From Corylus avellana (taxonomy: Eukaryota > Streptophyta > Magnoliopsida > Fagales > Betulaceae), in contig NC_081545.1 of the NCBI RefSeq assembly GCF_901000735.1, positions 1,470,583-1,534,582 on the forward strand: 64,000 bases of DNA, in the 5' to 3' direction. Every line of letters begins with the position of its first letter. Positions within the stretch are counted from its first letter, which is position 1. Below, piece after piece: positions 1 through 11,198 of the stretch. The notes below the pieces were generated by a model. That model was not told the DNA's origin. It worked only from the letters and a program-made list of their open reading frames with translations, and did not search any database. The position numbers and the translations under genes were made by a program.

Positions 1-87
1 GTTAAAAATACTAGCACGTTAGAAATTTTTTTTCCTTTTTCTTTTTGCTCCCCCAAGTTCCAACGACACACCGCGTGCATGTGCACA
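1..87. other. Left flank of CACTA-1, matching a segment right of the element
   Basis: A pyrimidine-rich tract followed by a CCCCCAAGTTCCAAC motif and an alternating GTGCACAC stretch. A near copy lies at about 34765-34825, so this is the left half of a locally duplicated host segment interrupted by the large CACTA element. The three bases 85-87 (ACA) are the left target-site duplication. No gene is visible. Confidence 0.7.
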
Positions 88-110
88 CACTACAAAAAAC
101 ATATCAATTA

Positions 111-405
111 ATAACGTGTTAACTATCCATTACTTTTTGGCTTGTTACAAATTAGTAACGTGTCAATTTGTGACACGTTACTAATTATTTTAGTAACGTG
201 TGAAATGAGACACGTTACAAATTGGTAACGTGTCTAACTGACACGTTACAAATTTGTAACGTGTCTAACTGACACGTTACAAATTAGTAACGTGTTAGTA
301 TGGCACGTTACAACTTAGTAACGTGTCAGTTAGACACGTTACCAATTTGTAACGTGTCATTTTGGCACGTTACTAATTGGTAACGTGTGAAACAGACACG
401 TTACT
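111..405. repeat. CACTA-1 left subterminal repeat array
   Basis: About 17 copies of TAACGTGTC or its complement GACACGTTA alternate in both orientations, forming a chain of short palindromes. In characterised CACTA elements such subterminal repeats bind the TnpA-type protein. The same motif fills the right end of the element. Confidence 0.85.
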
Positions 406-1975
406 AATTTTTTGTCTAATTAATTAATTCCATTAATATTATTTAGTTACATATTGGTTATTTTAAAAATAGATATGTATTTAGAAAAATGCTAGCAACT
501 CCGTATATAGTCTAAAATATTATTTCTAAAAATCACAATGTTATTTTTTAATAACATTAAATAGTTTAATTATCATTACAATATGATAAATATATTAAAT
601 GGAAAGCTTTATATATATAGTGCAGTAATATGAATAACTTAATTTGTACTTGAGCAACAATTGGATCTCGTCGTAGCTACTTTAGTATATGTTATTATAA
701 AATATAACAAAATTATTATGAAAACTAAATAAATCATTTTAGTATATGCATGTTGTCAATTTATTTAAAAATTTGAAAGAAAAAAAAAACATCTTGAAAC
801 TAGCTAACACTCACTTTTTAATATCTCTCGAATTAAATATTGCATTAATATCTACTCAAACTACAAGAAAAGTATGCAAGGTAACCCTCTTTGCACTAAA
901 ATGATAAAAATACCCCTATAAAAAATTTAAGGAAAATACATAAAATCAAGAAAAACATTATTAAAAAATTAGTAACCTATTTCAGCGAGTAATGGGTTAG
1001 CATAATTATATGACCAAGGGCGGACTCACATATACCATTGGGGGGCCCCAAAAGTTTTAAAATTCTTTTTAGAATATGTCATTTTTAAAAAATTGTCCCT
1101 CCAAAATGCTATATTTGTCCCCCCATAATTTTTCTTTCACATTTTTCCCCCTCTTAATTGCAACATAGAAAACTGGAAATACCCCCATCCAATTAGTTTC
1201 TTCCTGTTGGCTTCTAACCAAACTCCAGACCTGATTTGAGACTTGAAACTACTTTTTTGTGGGACTTTGAGCTTTGCACTCTGCATAGCATCATGTCAAC
1301 TTGTCAAGGCATCAAGTCATTACGCTCAAGAAATTAAATAGCATTTCTTTGTTGGGTCCAATACACTAGATTTGCTATTTCAGGTGATTTTTTTTTTTTG
1401 TTCAAAACTGAACCTACCATAATTAAGATGACGCCAAGCTCAGAGCTGATTTTTTAAGGATCCAATCCAATGATATGGTTCAAGTCCCACCAAATTTCTA
1501 ATTTTTTTTTTTAATTTTATTTTTTTAAAAAAAAAAATTGCAAAATCAGTTGCTTTGGTTTACTTGATTTGCAATTATTAACTCTATGTGGTATCAAAAT
1601 TAATTTATAGGTCCTTAAGATATTCAAAAAATAATAATTTAGTTCCTACTGTTAAATTCCATTGACTGACTTAATAGATTCTGATAGCGTAAAACATTAA
1701 AATTAATAAAATTGTGATACTTGTTTTGGAGTGTGCTTAGCGTAAAATATTTGCTAGATACTATAGTTGGTGCATAGTATAGAAATAATAGAATATAGTT
1801 GATTGCTGAGTGAATTGTAAATGTGAGTTTTTGTATTCGGATGTATAAAAAAATAGAGTATAGGAGTGTGCTTATTTTTCTATAGATTGCAAATAGAATG
1901 TTTTAGAGTATAGTGGTCAGCTTGGCTTGGGTAACTGAAAGTCTGAGATTTCACACGTGGCACGTTACTAAATTG
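406..1975. other. Non-coding left interior of CACTA-1
   Basis: AT-rich sequence with homopolymer runs. No reading frame has recognisable similarity. A segment near 1015-1160 with C/G runs (GGGGGGCCCC and pyrimidine-rich CCCCC tracts) looks like a fragment of another repeat, but I cannot define its ends. Near 1955-1970 there is an isolated copy of the subterminal motif (CACGTTACT). Confidence 0.5.
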
Positions 1976-2194
1976 TTTTGACCAGCTGGGATTTTTCACA
2001 ATTAATCCCATCAGCGTTGATCAGTTTAATTTGTTTTCCACTTTTCCCCCAATTTCTCCTCTTCTTTTTCTTCTTCCTCTTCTTTCCTTCCAATGCGCCA
2101 GCACTATGCCCTTCCCAAACAGTGATTTTTCTCTATTCCTCCTCTGGTCGTTTGGTTCTCCTCCGGCGTTTCTCACTCTCCGGCGTTCTCTCTT
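1976..2194 (+). other. Pyrimidine-rich leader exon of the CACTA-1 gene, left part
   Basis: A strongly pyrimidine-rich tract (runs of CTTCTTTTTCTTCTTCC) with the look of a plant 5' UTR. It stops at the CTCTT target duplication (2190-2194) of the LTR retrotransposon block and resumes at 30553 with the same CTCTT. The rejoined leader continues to a splice donor at about 30727 (CTGCAG/GTATAT). The small ORFs here read through low-complexity sequence and are not convincing proteins. Confidence 0.45.
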
Positions 2195-4158
2195 TGTAAC
2201 ATCCCCAGCCCGTTAAGGCTGAGTTTGCCACTTTTCTTCTTTTACAACAAAAGTTCTTGCAAAAATCTATAAGGTCTATCAGAGTACTTGATTTTAAAGG
2301 ATACGAAAAATGTATAAAACATTATTCAAGAGATTTTATTACAAGCGAAATTAGAAAACATTAAACTTTAGTTGCGGAATATCATATCATTACAATAACT
2401 TATATGAAAAGACTTTGAAAATTAATAATTATTCCCACCCCATTCCGGCCTCCTATTCCAGCATCCTTTCTACCTGAAAACAAGAAATAAAACTGAATGA
2501 GCCCAAAGGGGGCCCAGCAAGTAACATCCACGACCATAAATAGTTTTACTCATTGTTCTCAGTTTTGAAAATCATTTTCGCAAATAAATATAATTCTAGC
2601 CATAATAATATCTGTATGTACGGTTGCATCTCCCGTAACATATACATACTATTACATCTAGTAATAGATCATCGTTGTAAATCATCTTTATAAATCATCA
2701 TCATAATGCATCATTATAAATAATCTTTGTAAATCATCATAGCATATCATCGTTGAAAATATGGTATCATTTTCTCATAATAGGCCCATGTACACTATTA
2801 CCCCTGTGTACGAGGGTTGCGGGTCCTTGTGACCATGGCACTGAACTGTGGCCACAGCCATGCCCGACCGTCAATTAACTCTTTCTTGGTGCACTCAACG
2901 GTCTAGTTGATGGAATACCACCTTCTGGCATGGCCTCCTTCAGTGGTTTCGCCTCCATCCGAGTATCGGTACCGAACTCTCATCTTATCTTATCTTGGGG
3001 CCAAAAATACTCTCCTCCATACATGTGCCCTCATTTCATAAACATTTATCTCATCTCTTGTACTTTTCTTTGTACTTCTTTTGATGCATCTTAGGGCAAC
3101 ATGTAGGAGGGTTTATCATCTTTTCTTTCTTTCTTATAATCATCATCATTTCTCAACTTTCTTTTCTTAAAATGGAAACTTTTCCAAATATAAACTTGTT
3201 GTGCTTAAAAAGTATTTAAAGAAATATAAACTTTCTAAATAATTCTTTTAGAAATCCTTCATGCATGCAACATATCTCCATGACAGGTAAATAAAATAAT
3301 CATTTACAGTTTGATACAAGAATATATAAATAGCATGACATGAAGTAATTTTAGAAGGGGTAGTGAATTTACTTACCTCGAGACTGAAGCTAAAAGTGGT
3401 ATGAAGGAATCTAGTTGCTCTAATATGACTAACACCACTAGTATATCTTTTGAAACTAATTTCTAAAGTCCGCTATCTCTTGTGTTCTTTCTTTCTTGTA
3501 GCGCTTGGTCTCGCCCTTTCTCTCTCTGTTCTGAGTAAACACTCTTAGAAAGAAGAAAGACCGAGTAAAAAGCGGAAGAAGGAAGAATATGTGCAAGAGA
3601 TGGGATAGGAGTAGTGAAATTGTGAAGGAGAAGAGCTCTATTTATAGGAGAAAATCAAATACTATTCTACCTTCAATTTACAATTATACCCTCATTTTAC
3701 TATTTCACCAACCCTATACTATTTCACCAACCCTATACTATTCTACCTTTAATTTACAATTATACCCTCATTCTATCTTCAATTTACAATTATACCCTCA
3801 TTTTACTATTTCACTAACCCTATACTATTTCACCAACCCTATACTATTCTACCTTCAATTTACAATTATACCCTCATTCTATCTTCAATTTACAATTATA
3901 CCCTCATTTTACTATTTCACCAACCCTATACTATTCTACCTTCAATTTACAATTATACCTTCATTCTATCTTCAATTTACAATTATACCCTCATTTTACT
4001 ATTTCACCAACCCTATACTATTTCACCAATTACCATTCTCTAATTACCACTCTCATAAATTTCCCAAGAATTAAAATCCTTAGCTACAATGGATATTAAA
4101 ATAACATCAGTATCAAAATAATCTATTTAAATAGCTTTGAAAATTCTGGGACACTACA
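2195..4158 (-). repeat. LTR A (1964 bp), 3' LTR in element orientation
   Basis: The minus-strand TATA box (TATAAATA) is at 3639-3646. A variable tandem repeat tract at about 3660-4030 lies on its upstream side, in U3. Sequence variants around 3290 (CATGACAGG) and 3378 (CTCGAGAC) are shared with LTR E but not with B, C or D. LTR E also carries the matching CTCTT flank, so A and E look like the original pair of one insertion. Confidence 0.85.
3660..4030 (-). repeat. U3 minisatellite in LTR A
   Basis: Two interleaved repeat types, TTTACAATTATACCCTCATT and CACCAACCCTATACTATT, repeat many times just upstream (minus-strand sense) of the LTR TATA box. The 161-aa plus-strand ORF spanning this tract is a by-product of the repeat and has no gene character. 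Confidence 0.85.
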
Positions 4159-5878
4159 ATCTTCCCTCCTTATTAGAATTTCGTCCTCGAAATTAAAACC
4201 TATAATATTATCGTTCAATCTTCAAGTTGAGGGATTCAGATAATATTCCTTTCAATCCTTCATCAAAGCTTACTCTCTTTTATCATATTAAATTCCATCT
4301 CCTTCTTCTATGAGTAAATCTTATTCACAGTCTAAAGTCTCAATTTCTGCAATCATTCATCAATTCACACTAAAATCTTACCTCAAAATCTTTTCCATTG
4401 TTTCTTTCCAACCTCAATAACAACAATCGAGTTATTCATCAACAGTCTACAATCAAGGTTTAAACATCAAATTAATAAATAGTTCATTCCTCCAATCATC
4501 ATAGTCCTCATTTCAAGCCTGCAATAATTCTCTCGATCTAATTTAATCAATCTTATCAAAAAGGTATAAAAATCATCCCCGCCTATATTCTCTTTAGTAT
4601 CTCAGTATTCCAAATCATGCATACGAAATTTTAATATGATGCTCTAATAATTATTAACTTCTCACTATCATAAACCTGTAAAAGTAAATAGCACCAACAT
4701 TCAAACATCATTACATGAATATACCTCAGGAGTGACATCATAATTCGATTCATTCTAAATACACAACTGTTTCTATTTTCTCATCCCAACTTTGTGTCGA
4801 TGCTACAATATTAGCGAAAATCTTTCAGCACTACATCTTTACTTGATAAATCATAACTCAACAATAGAAACTCGTAATTATGATTTCAACTCAAACGAAA
4901 TACACGATTACATCAAATGTAAGATTCTCATCCATTCTTGACTAATACATATTGTGCTTTGCTGCGTTCTAGAGATGAAATTGATAAGCAAGCAAAGTAG
5001 GATATGGGTAAGTTTCCAAGCTGGATGTCCCAAAACACATGCTATAATTTCTCTCCCTTGGGTCTTGCAAGGTCAAGAAGAGAAAGAGAGAAAGATAGTC
5101 CTGTTGCTTTCTAGAAATGAAGATTTGAAAAGTATTTCAGGACATGGCATGTATGTGAGACTTTCAATATACCTACATCGGATGCTCTCTCTCTTCTGTC
5201 ATTTACGAAGACTGAGAAGAAAAGAGAGATATTTAGCCTGAGAAGCATGATCAAGGATAATCTTGCTTCCGCAGGACATGATCAACGATAATCTTGCTTC
5301 AATGGTTTACTACTGAGAGTATAAGGTGTTGGGTTTGTGAATCAAATCGTGATGCTTGCATTTTTCTCTCTTTTGAGGATATGCTCAACTGGAAGAAAAG
5401 TCGAGCTTTCATTGTATGGAAGGCTATTAACAGAAGATTTCAGGCGAAGGAGTATGATCACAAGGCATGTGTTGCAATGGAGAAAGAGGTGTGAATTTAT
5501 AGGAAAGATTTCTGGTAATGAACGAGCGCGTGGTGCGCGTTGGCATGACAATTCATTCAGTTGCCCACGCATGGTATTTGAAGTCGTTGATTGAACAGTG
5601 GGTTTGAAAAATGAGCTCAGTCGAATTTATGACAGGAGACAAGATCCTACTTCCACGGGATCTTTTGACAAAATTTCTATCGTGGCCCGAGGTCGCCTAA
5701 CGCTTTGTTGTTTACTGTTTATTTCACCTGAAGTGAAAAATTCCTTTAAAGCCACTCGTCTGCTGCTTTCAGAAACTTCACAAAAATTTCTTCAGTTCCT
5801 AACGCTTAGTCTCTTCTCAGTACTTCATCTCTCCCAATTTCTTCGTATTCTCAACTATTTTTCCTTACTCTCCTAAAT
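4159..5878. other. Internal region A, non-coding part before the antisense ORF
   Basis: AT-rich sequence with no gag-pol similarity on the minus strand. Approaching 5878 on the plus strand it changes character: moderate GC from about 5500, then a pyrimidine-rich stretch (5765-5875) ending at a start codon in good context. This resembles a promoter and 5' UTR for the ORF at 5879. I could not identify a clear TATA box. Confidence 0.5.
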
Positions 5879-6541
5879 ATGGGAGTATCATCATCACCCG
5901 TTAACAACCTCGATTTGAATGTTGCTCCTGCAGCACAACCCATTGTTATGCCTGACGTGCAACCGGAGGTGCCTGTTGTTCCCCCTGAAGTGTCTGCTAT
6001 TCATCCCGTCGTACCTGTTACACACCCTAATGAACCTGCTGCATATCCTAACGTATGGCAGCCAACTTTTGTCTTTGACAATCGCCCTATCACTATTCAC
6101 GATTCTGTCATGCTCCATGATTTTACTGCTGTAGCAGTGGCCAAAGGTTTCGTAATTCCACGGGATCAAACGTTCTTAGCTGATAGGTCGGATACTGATG
6201 CTATTAATAACTCATTGGCATTCAGTATCCAAGGTGCTGCTTCAGTTTCTGACATGGCACAACGTTTGAGTGCCAGAAATGTTGAGCTGAAAGTCTCAAG
6301 AAACCAAATCGGGGGCTTACAGCGACTGCTCAAATACTACAAACGAAAACACGTGGATTTGAAGCAGGAGAATACTCAGCTGAAAAAGATGATGTTATCT
6401 TACGCAGAATACTTGGGACCAAAGATGCTAGAAATGGAGAAGAATACCGAACGTCTCCAGCGACAGCACGAAAAACTCCGGGTCGATGTTCAGGGGTGTT
6501 GCAAGTCTCTCCGCACACGCTCTAGTCAGGTACCTTATTAG
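5879..6541 (+). CDS. Antisense additional ORF of the LTR retrotransposon, 220 aa, copy A
   Basis: An uninterrupted 220-codon ORF on the strand opposite to the element. I do not recognise the protein as a known enzyme. Residues 10-16 (LDLNVAP) include DLNVAP, which fits the DLNxxP form of the EAR repression motif. Residues 1-6 (MGVSSS) fit an N-myristoylation pattern. Residues 22-55 are rich in Pro and Val. Residues about 130-205 are charged and heptad-like and should form a coiled coil. The start has A at -3 and G at +4. A possible intron begins at the last codons (CAG/GTACCT) with an acceptor near 6615 (TATGCAG), which would replace the final VPY with a Lys. Copies at 20552 and 26285 are also exactly 220 codons with no indels. 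A DNA-binding role, membrane role or regulatory role is speculative. Confidence 0.6.
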   Translation: MGVSSSPVNNLDLNVAPAAQPIVMPDVQPEVPVVPPEVSAIHPVVPVTHPNEPAAYPNVWQPTFVFDNRPITIHDSVMLHDFTAVAVAKGFVIPRDQTFLADRSDTDAINNSLAFSIQGAASVSDMAQRLSARNVELKVSRNQIGGLQRLLKYYKRKHVDLKQENTQLKKMMLSYAEYLGPKMLEMEKNTERLQRQHEKLRVDVQGCCKSLRTRSSQVPY

Positions 6542-6696
6542 AAATAAATATTCTCTTTGATAATTCAATTATATAAATATATACGATTCTGCTCATACTA
6601 GGTTTTCTCTATGCAGAAATAATTTCCTGGAGCAGCTCTGAGGAATCATCTGCTCATCATTACCACGTGTCTCTTTATGCAACAAATTCTCTTCTT

Positions 6697-6727
<31 letters not shown>

Positions 6728-8112
6728 GATGGACACTGGTATGTAATAATATAAGGAGCTTGTTCTCCAAACATTTCTTTTCGTAATCATTCAGTACTCA
6801 TTTAATATTCATTATGAAATCATTCTGTCATTGTAATAACTTCCTTTAAACAAACAATCTGTTTAGCAAGTTAATCACTCAATAAAACATCTAAGTATGC
6901 TAAGTATGCACCATCACATGTTATCAACCTCTAAAATACTTTAATATCATTGAACATATATCTTATAAGAGAAATTTAGATCATGTCACTATATTATATA
7001 ACTGTATTATATTGTCTTTCAACTCTTACCTTTATGCTTCAATTTACCTCAAGAATAATAATCCATTATCTTTACTTAGTAAAAGAAAATTATATCAAAA
7101 GCTTGGGCATGTAACTAAAATTTCTCATAATTTCATATCCACTAATGCCTCAAAATTTAAATATTATCCACAACCTAGGAGCACTAATTCATCCTCAAAA
7201 CTTTAAGCATCACTTCAATATAATTTACCTCAATTACATAAAACCTAGCACCTCAAATTCTAAGAATCACCTCAAAGATTTCATGAATTGTACCTTAAAG
7301 TCATCACAATCATTTGAAAATATCAAAATCCTTAAACCACAACTTTATATATCAAAATATCTTATAGATTCTAGGGTATACCTCATTTGTATTTATCCCT
7401 GCAATACTTAGGCATTCACTTCATGCCACTACGTAATCCTTATTCATCAATCCATATATTATAACATCAATCATAGTATCATTATTGTCATCGACCAAAC
7501 CTTAGCCATTACCAAAAACTCATATAAACTTTTATATCATTAATTCAGTTCAAGAATCATTTCACAACCGACATCCATAAGACCATTCATTACCAAATCA
7601 CTTACACAATTTGTCTCACAACCTAAATCCATAAAACCATTTTGTCACCAAGTTAATTTCACAAATCATCTCGCAACCTAAATCTATAAAATCATCATAC
7701 GATTTTTAAATCATGATCAATAATCTTTTCTAAATCCTCGAGACACCTTAAAATATACCCTCATCAATCGATACTCTAGAAAACTGCCGCAAATCCAAAT
7801 AGGCAGATACTATAGATCACAACCTATCTATAAAATAAAAATTCATCTCCGTCATTAACATGATCACAATAATAAAATCCTCCAAATTAATCACACTAGG
7901 ATGATTTTTTTTTTTTTTTTAACAAAAATTAACCATTAGAAAAATGCTCATGCATCATTTATTAGAGACCACACAACAATGCACACTCTACTTGGCCGGA
8001 ATGTGGCTTCTCATTAACCCCCCAATTTTTTTTTATTTTTTTATTTTTTTATTATTTTTTTTTTTTTGAAAAGTCTGCCAGAACCTTATAACCTTTGCTC
8101 TGATACCAAAAT
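6542..8112. other. Internal region A, downstream of the antisense ORF to the PBS
   Basis: AT-rich, with poly-T runs at about 6697-6727, 7905-7920 and 8030-8067 whose lengths differ between copies. No pol domain is seen in any frame. The primer-binding site lies at 8097-8108, four bases from LTR B. Confidence 0.65.
8097..8108 (-). other. Primer-binding site (initiator tRNA-Met) of copy 1
   Basis: Minus-strand TGGTATCAGAGC, four bases inside LTR B. It fixes LTR B as the 5' LTR and the element as minus-strand. Equivalent sites lie at 22702-22713 (LTR D) and 28478-28489 (LTR E). Confidence 0.9.
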
Positions 8113-10124
8113 TGTAACATCCCCAGCCCGTTAAGGCTGAGTTTGCCACTTTTCTTCTTTTTCAACAAAAATTCTTGCAAAGATCTATAAGGTCTATCAG
8201 AGTACTTGATTTTAAAAGATACAATAAATGCGTAAAACATTTTTTTTTCAAGAGATTTTATTACAAGCGGAATTAGAAAACATTAAACTTTAGTTGCAGA
8301 ATATCATATTATTACAATAACTTATATGAAAAGACTTTGAAAATTAATAATTATTCCCGTCCCCATTCCGGCATCCTATTCCAGCATCCTTTCTACCTGA
8401 AAACAAGAAATAAAACTGAATGAGCCCAAAGGGGGCCCAGCAAGTAAAATCCACAACCATAAATAGTTTTACTCCTTGTTCTCAGTTTTGAAAATCGTTT
8501 TCGCAAATAAATATAATTCTAGCTATAATAATATCTGTATGTACGGTTGCATCTCCCGTAACATATACATACTATTACATCTAGTAATAGCTCATCGTTG
8601 TAAATCATCTTTATAAATCATCATCATAATGCATCATTATAAATAATCTTTGTAAATCATCATAGCATATCATCGTTGAAAATATAGTATCATTTTCTCA
8701 TAATAGGCCCATGTACACTATTACCCCTGTGCACGAGGGTTGCGGGTCCTTGTGACCATGGCACTGAACTGTGGCCACAGCCATGCCCGACCGTCAATTA
8801 ACTCTTTCTTGGTGCACTCAACGGCCTAGTTGATGGAATACCACCTTCTGGCATAGCCTCCTTCAGTGGTTTCGCCTCCATCCGAGTATCGGTACCGAAC
8901 TCTCATCTTATCTTATCTTGGGGCCAAAATTACTCTCCTCCATACATGTGCCCTCATTTCATAAACATTTATCTCATCTCTTGTACTTTTCTTTGTACTT
9001 CTTTTGATGCATCTTAGGGCAACATGTAGGAGGGTTTATCATCTTTTTTCTTTCTTATAATCATCATCATTTCTCAACTTTCTTTTCTCAAAATGAAAAC
9101 CTTTTCAAATATAAACTTGTTGTACTTAGAAAGCATTTAAAGAAATATAAACTTTCTAAATAATTCTTTTAGAAATCCTTCATGCATGCAACATAACTTC
9201 ATAATACGTAAATAAAATAATCATTTACAATTTGATACAAGAATATATAAATAGCATGACATGAAGTAATTTTAGAAGGGGTAGTGAATTTACTTACCTC
9301 TAGACTGAAGCTAAAAGTGGTATGAAGGAATCTAGTTGCTCCAATATGACTAACACCACTAGTATATCTTTTGAAACTAATTTCTAAAGTCCTGCTATCT
9401 CTTGTGTTCTTTCTTTCTTGTAGCGCTTGGTCTCGCCCTTTCTCTCTCTGTTCTGAGTAAACACTCTTAGAAAGAAGAAAGACCGAGTAAAAAGCGGAAG
9501 AAGGAAGAATATATGCAAGAGATGGGAGAGGAGATGAGTGGTGAAAATTCTGAAGGAGAAGAGCTCTATTTATAGGATAAAATCAAACACTATTCTACCG
9601 TCAATTTACAATTATACCCTCATTTTACTATTTCACCAACCCTATACTATTTCACCAACCCTATACTATTTCACCAACCCTATACTATTCTACCTTCAAT
9701 TTACAATTATACCCTCATTCTATCTTCAATTTACAATTATATCCTCATTTTACTATTTCACCAACCCTATACTATTTCACCAACCCTATACTATTTTACC
9801 AACCCTATACTATTCTACCTTCAATTTACAATTATATCCTCATTCTATCTTCAATTTACAATTATACCCTCATTTTACTATTTCACCAACCCTATACTAT
9901 TTCACCAACCCTATACTATTCTACCTTCAATTTACAATTATACCCTCATTCTATCTTCGATTTACAATTATACCCTCATTTTACTATTTCACCAATTACC
10001 ATTCTCTAATTACCAATCTCATAAATTTCCCAAGAATTAAAATCCTTAGCTACAATGGATATTAAAATAACATCATTATCAAAATAATCTATTTAAATAG
10101 CTTTGAAAATTCTGGGACACTACA
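8113..10124 (-). repeat. LTR B (2012 bp), 5' LTR in element orientation
   Basis: Same family as LTR A, with the minus-strand TATA box at 9567-9574 and the U3 minisatellite at about 9588-9993. Immediately to its right, without any element sequence, the reading frame of a Copia RNase H domain begins (AAGCAT). LTR B therefore appears to come from an insertion into a Copia element, with expected target duplication AAGCA. Confidence 0.85.
9588..9993 (-). repeat. U3 minisatellite in LTR B
   Basis: Same two repeat types as in LTR A with a different copy arrangement, upstream of the minus-strand TATA box. The 175-aa plus-strand ORF here is a repeat artefact. Confidence 0.85.
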
Positions 10125-10301
10125 AAGCATATCGACATCAAGTACCTTCGTGTGAGAGAGAACATTAAAAGGAATGAAGTATTCATTGAGCATATTAGTA
10201 CTGAACTGATGATTGCGGATCCCATGACTAAAGGTTTACCGGTAAAGCAGTTTAAAAGTCATGTGGAGCATATGAGGCTCATTGATTCATTTTGTACTTA
10301 G
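10125..10301 (+). pseudogene. C-terminal fragment of Copia RNase H / pol
   Basis: The frame opens directly at the end of LTR B and runs 58 codons to TAG. It reads KHIDIKYLRVRE, then IEHISTELMIADPMTKGL, then a basic tail. This is the conserved C-terminal end of Ty1/Copia pol. Everything upstream (gag, protease, integrase, RT) is absent from this contig. The element is plus-strand, opposite to the LTR block at its left. Confidence 0.85.
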
Positions 10302-10645
10302 TTCTTTCTATTCAGTCTATAGACATCATGTTATTTTAATAAAGTTTTGTGCACATTTATTATCTTATCCATGAGGATAAAATTAAGTTTGGACCCGAAT
10401 GACTTATAGGAAGTTCGTTCATTAAGTATATTATCCATAAAGTACTCATTTAGGGAAGTATTAGACATCGTGATACATGGAAGGGACGGCTTATTACATA
10501 AAAGCTTTACCGCCATGATTCGTGTGTAGTATTCCTTGAATGAGTGGGAGGATTCCATGAATGGTTGGAATAGATAAAGTATTGGCCAAATCATAGAACT
10601 GAACACCATAAGGAATTTATGTGTCATAAGGGCCAAGTGGGAGAA

Positions 10646-11198
10646 TGTAAGAAATTCCATTTAAGTATGTCCCTTATGTCACATATATTATTGTAATTAT
10701 AAAATTACGGTGTTCAATATTCTATTCCAATTTGAAGCTTATTATGTAAATCAAATATTATGAATTAAATGACTGATTTAATTCTTGTGGAACAAGTATT
10801 TGATTTCAATCAAATATTCTGAATTAAATCACTGATTTAATTCTTGTGGAACAAGTATTTGATTTAATTAATGATTTAATGTTTGTGGAATCAATTAGCT
10901 GTATTGATTGATTTTTTATTCCTTGATGGGAGGAATAATTAAGGTAACAGCTCTAATTGAGGGTCCCCTGACCTACCTATAAATAAGGCCTGTGTATTCC
11001 ATCAATTGGCACTCACTGGTAGGCATAGGTCAGAAGAACCTCTCAATAAAATTGTTTAGTTTTAGTTTGATTGCTGTGGAGTCGTTCTTCAAGTTGCTTG
11101 AGCAAAGCAATGGCTGGAGGTACATATACATATATAAATTAAATTTCCGCTGCTAATTATATTGTTAATTAGCATTTATATATATTCAATATCTTACA
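10646..11198 (+). repeat. 3' LTR of the truncated Copia element (553 bp)
   Basis: It starts TGTAAG right after a polypurine tract (AAGTGGGAGAA) and ends CTTACA, a 6-bp inverted pair. It has a TATA box (TATAAATA, 10978-10985) and a polyadenylation-like AATAAA (11045-11050). The following AGTAT (11199-11203) would be the target duplication, but the left end of the element is missing. Between the pol stop (10301) and this LTR is a 340-bp non-coding spacer. Confidence 0.75.

Larger units (their letters stand above)
2195..10124 (-). mobile_element. Non-autonomous Gypsy-type LTR retrotransposon copy 1 (LTR A - internal A - LTR B)
   Basis: LTRs begin TGTAACATCCCC and end GGGACACTACA in plus-strand view. 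Next to LTR B (8097-8108) is GCTCTGATACCA, the complement of the initiator-Met tRNA primer-binding site. Next to LTR A (4159-4200) is a polypurine tract (minus strand AAGGAGGGAAGA) preceded by the complement of TTTCGAGGACGAAATTC, a sequence typical of the 3' end of plant Ty3/Gypsy elements. Together these place the element on the minus strand. The internal region (4159-8112) shows no gag, protease, RT or integrase, so it is LARD-like. It carries one conserved ORF antisense to the element. The left flank is CTCTT and the right flank is AAGCA, so A and B do not share a target duplication. Confidence 0.8.

Noticed and set aside
111..405. Regular short repeats considered as a CRISPR-like array
   Set aside because: Units alternate in orientation with spacers of similar composition, sit at a CACTA terminus and recur at the other end; this is a subterminal repeat array in plant DNA.
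1978..2216. Two overlapping 60-70 aa ORFs
   Set aside because: Low-complexity Phe/Leu/Ser translation of a pyrimidine-rich leader; frames are broken by the LTR insertion.
3589..4074. Long plus-strand ORFs over the LTR minisatellites (also 9538-10065, 24152-24505 and 29922-30467)
   Set aside because: The translation only echoes the tandem unit (YTLILLFHQPYT-like) and repeat copy number changes freely between LTRs.
5894..6169. 91-aa minus-strand ORF opposite the 220-aa ORF (also in copies C and D)
   Set aside because: Shorter, changes length between copies (74 aa in copy C), and overlaps a longer indel-free frame, so it is the shadow.
4159..8112. Search for gag-pol in the minus-strand internal regions of the LTR family
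   Set aside because: No RT, integrase, protease or zinc-knuckle pattern found in any of the three copies; only the short pol-end remnant beside the PPT.
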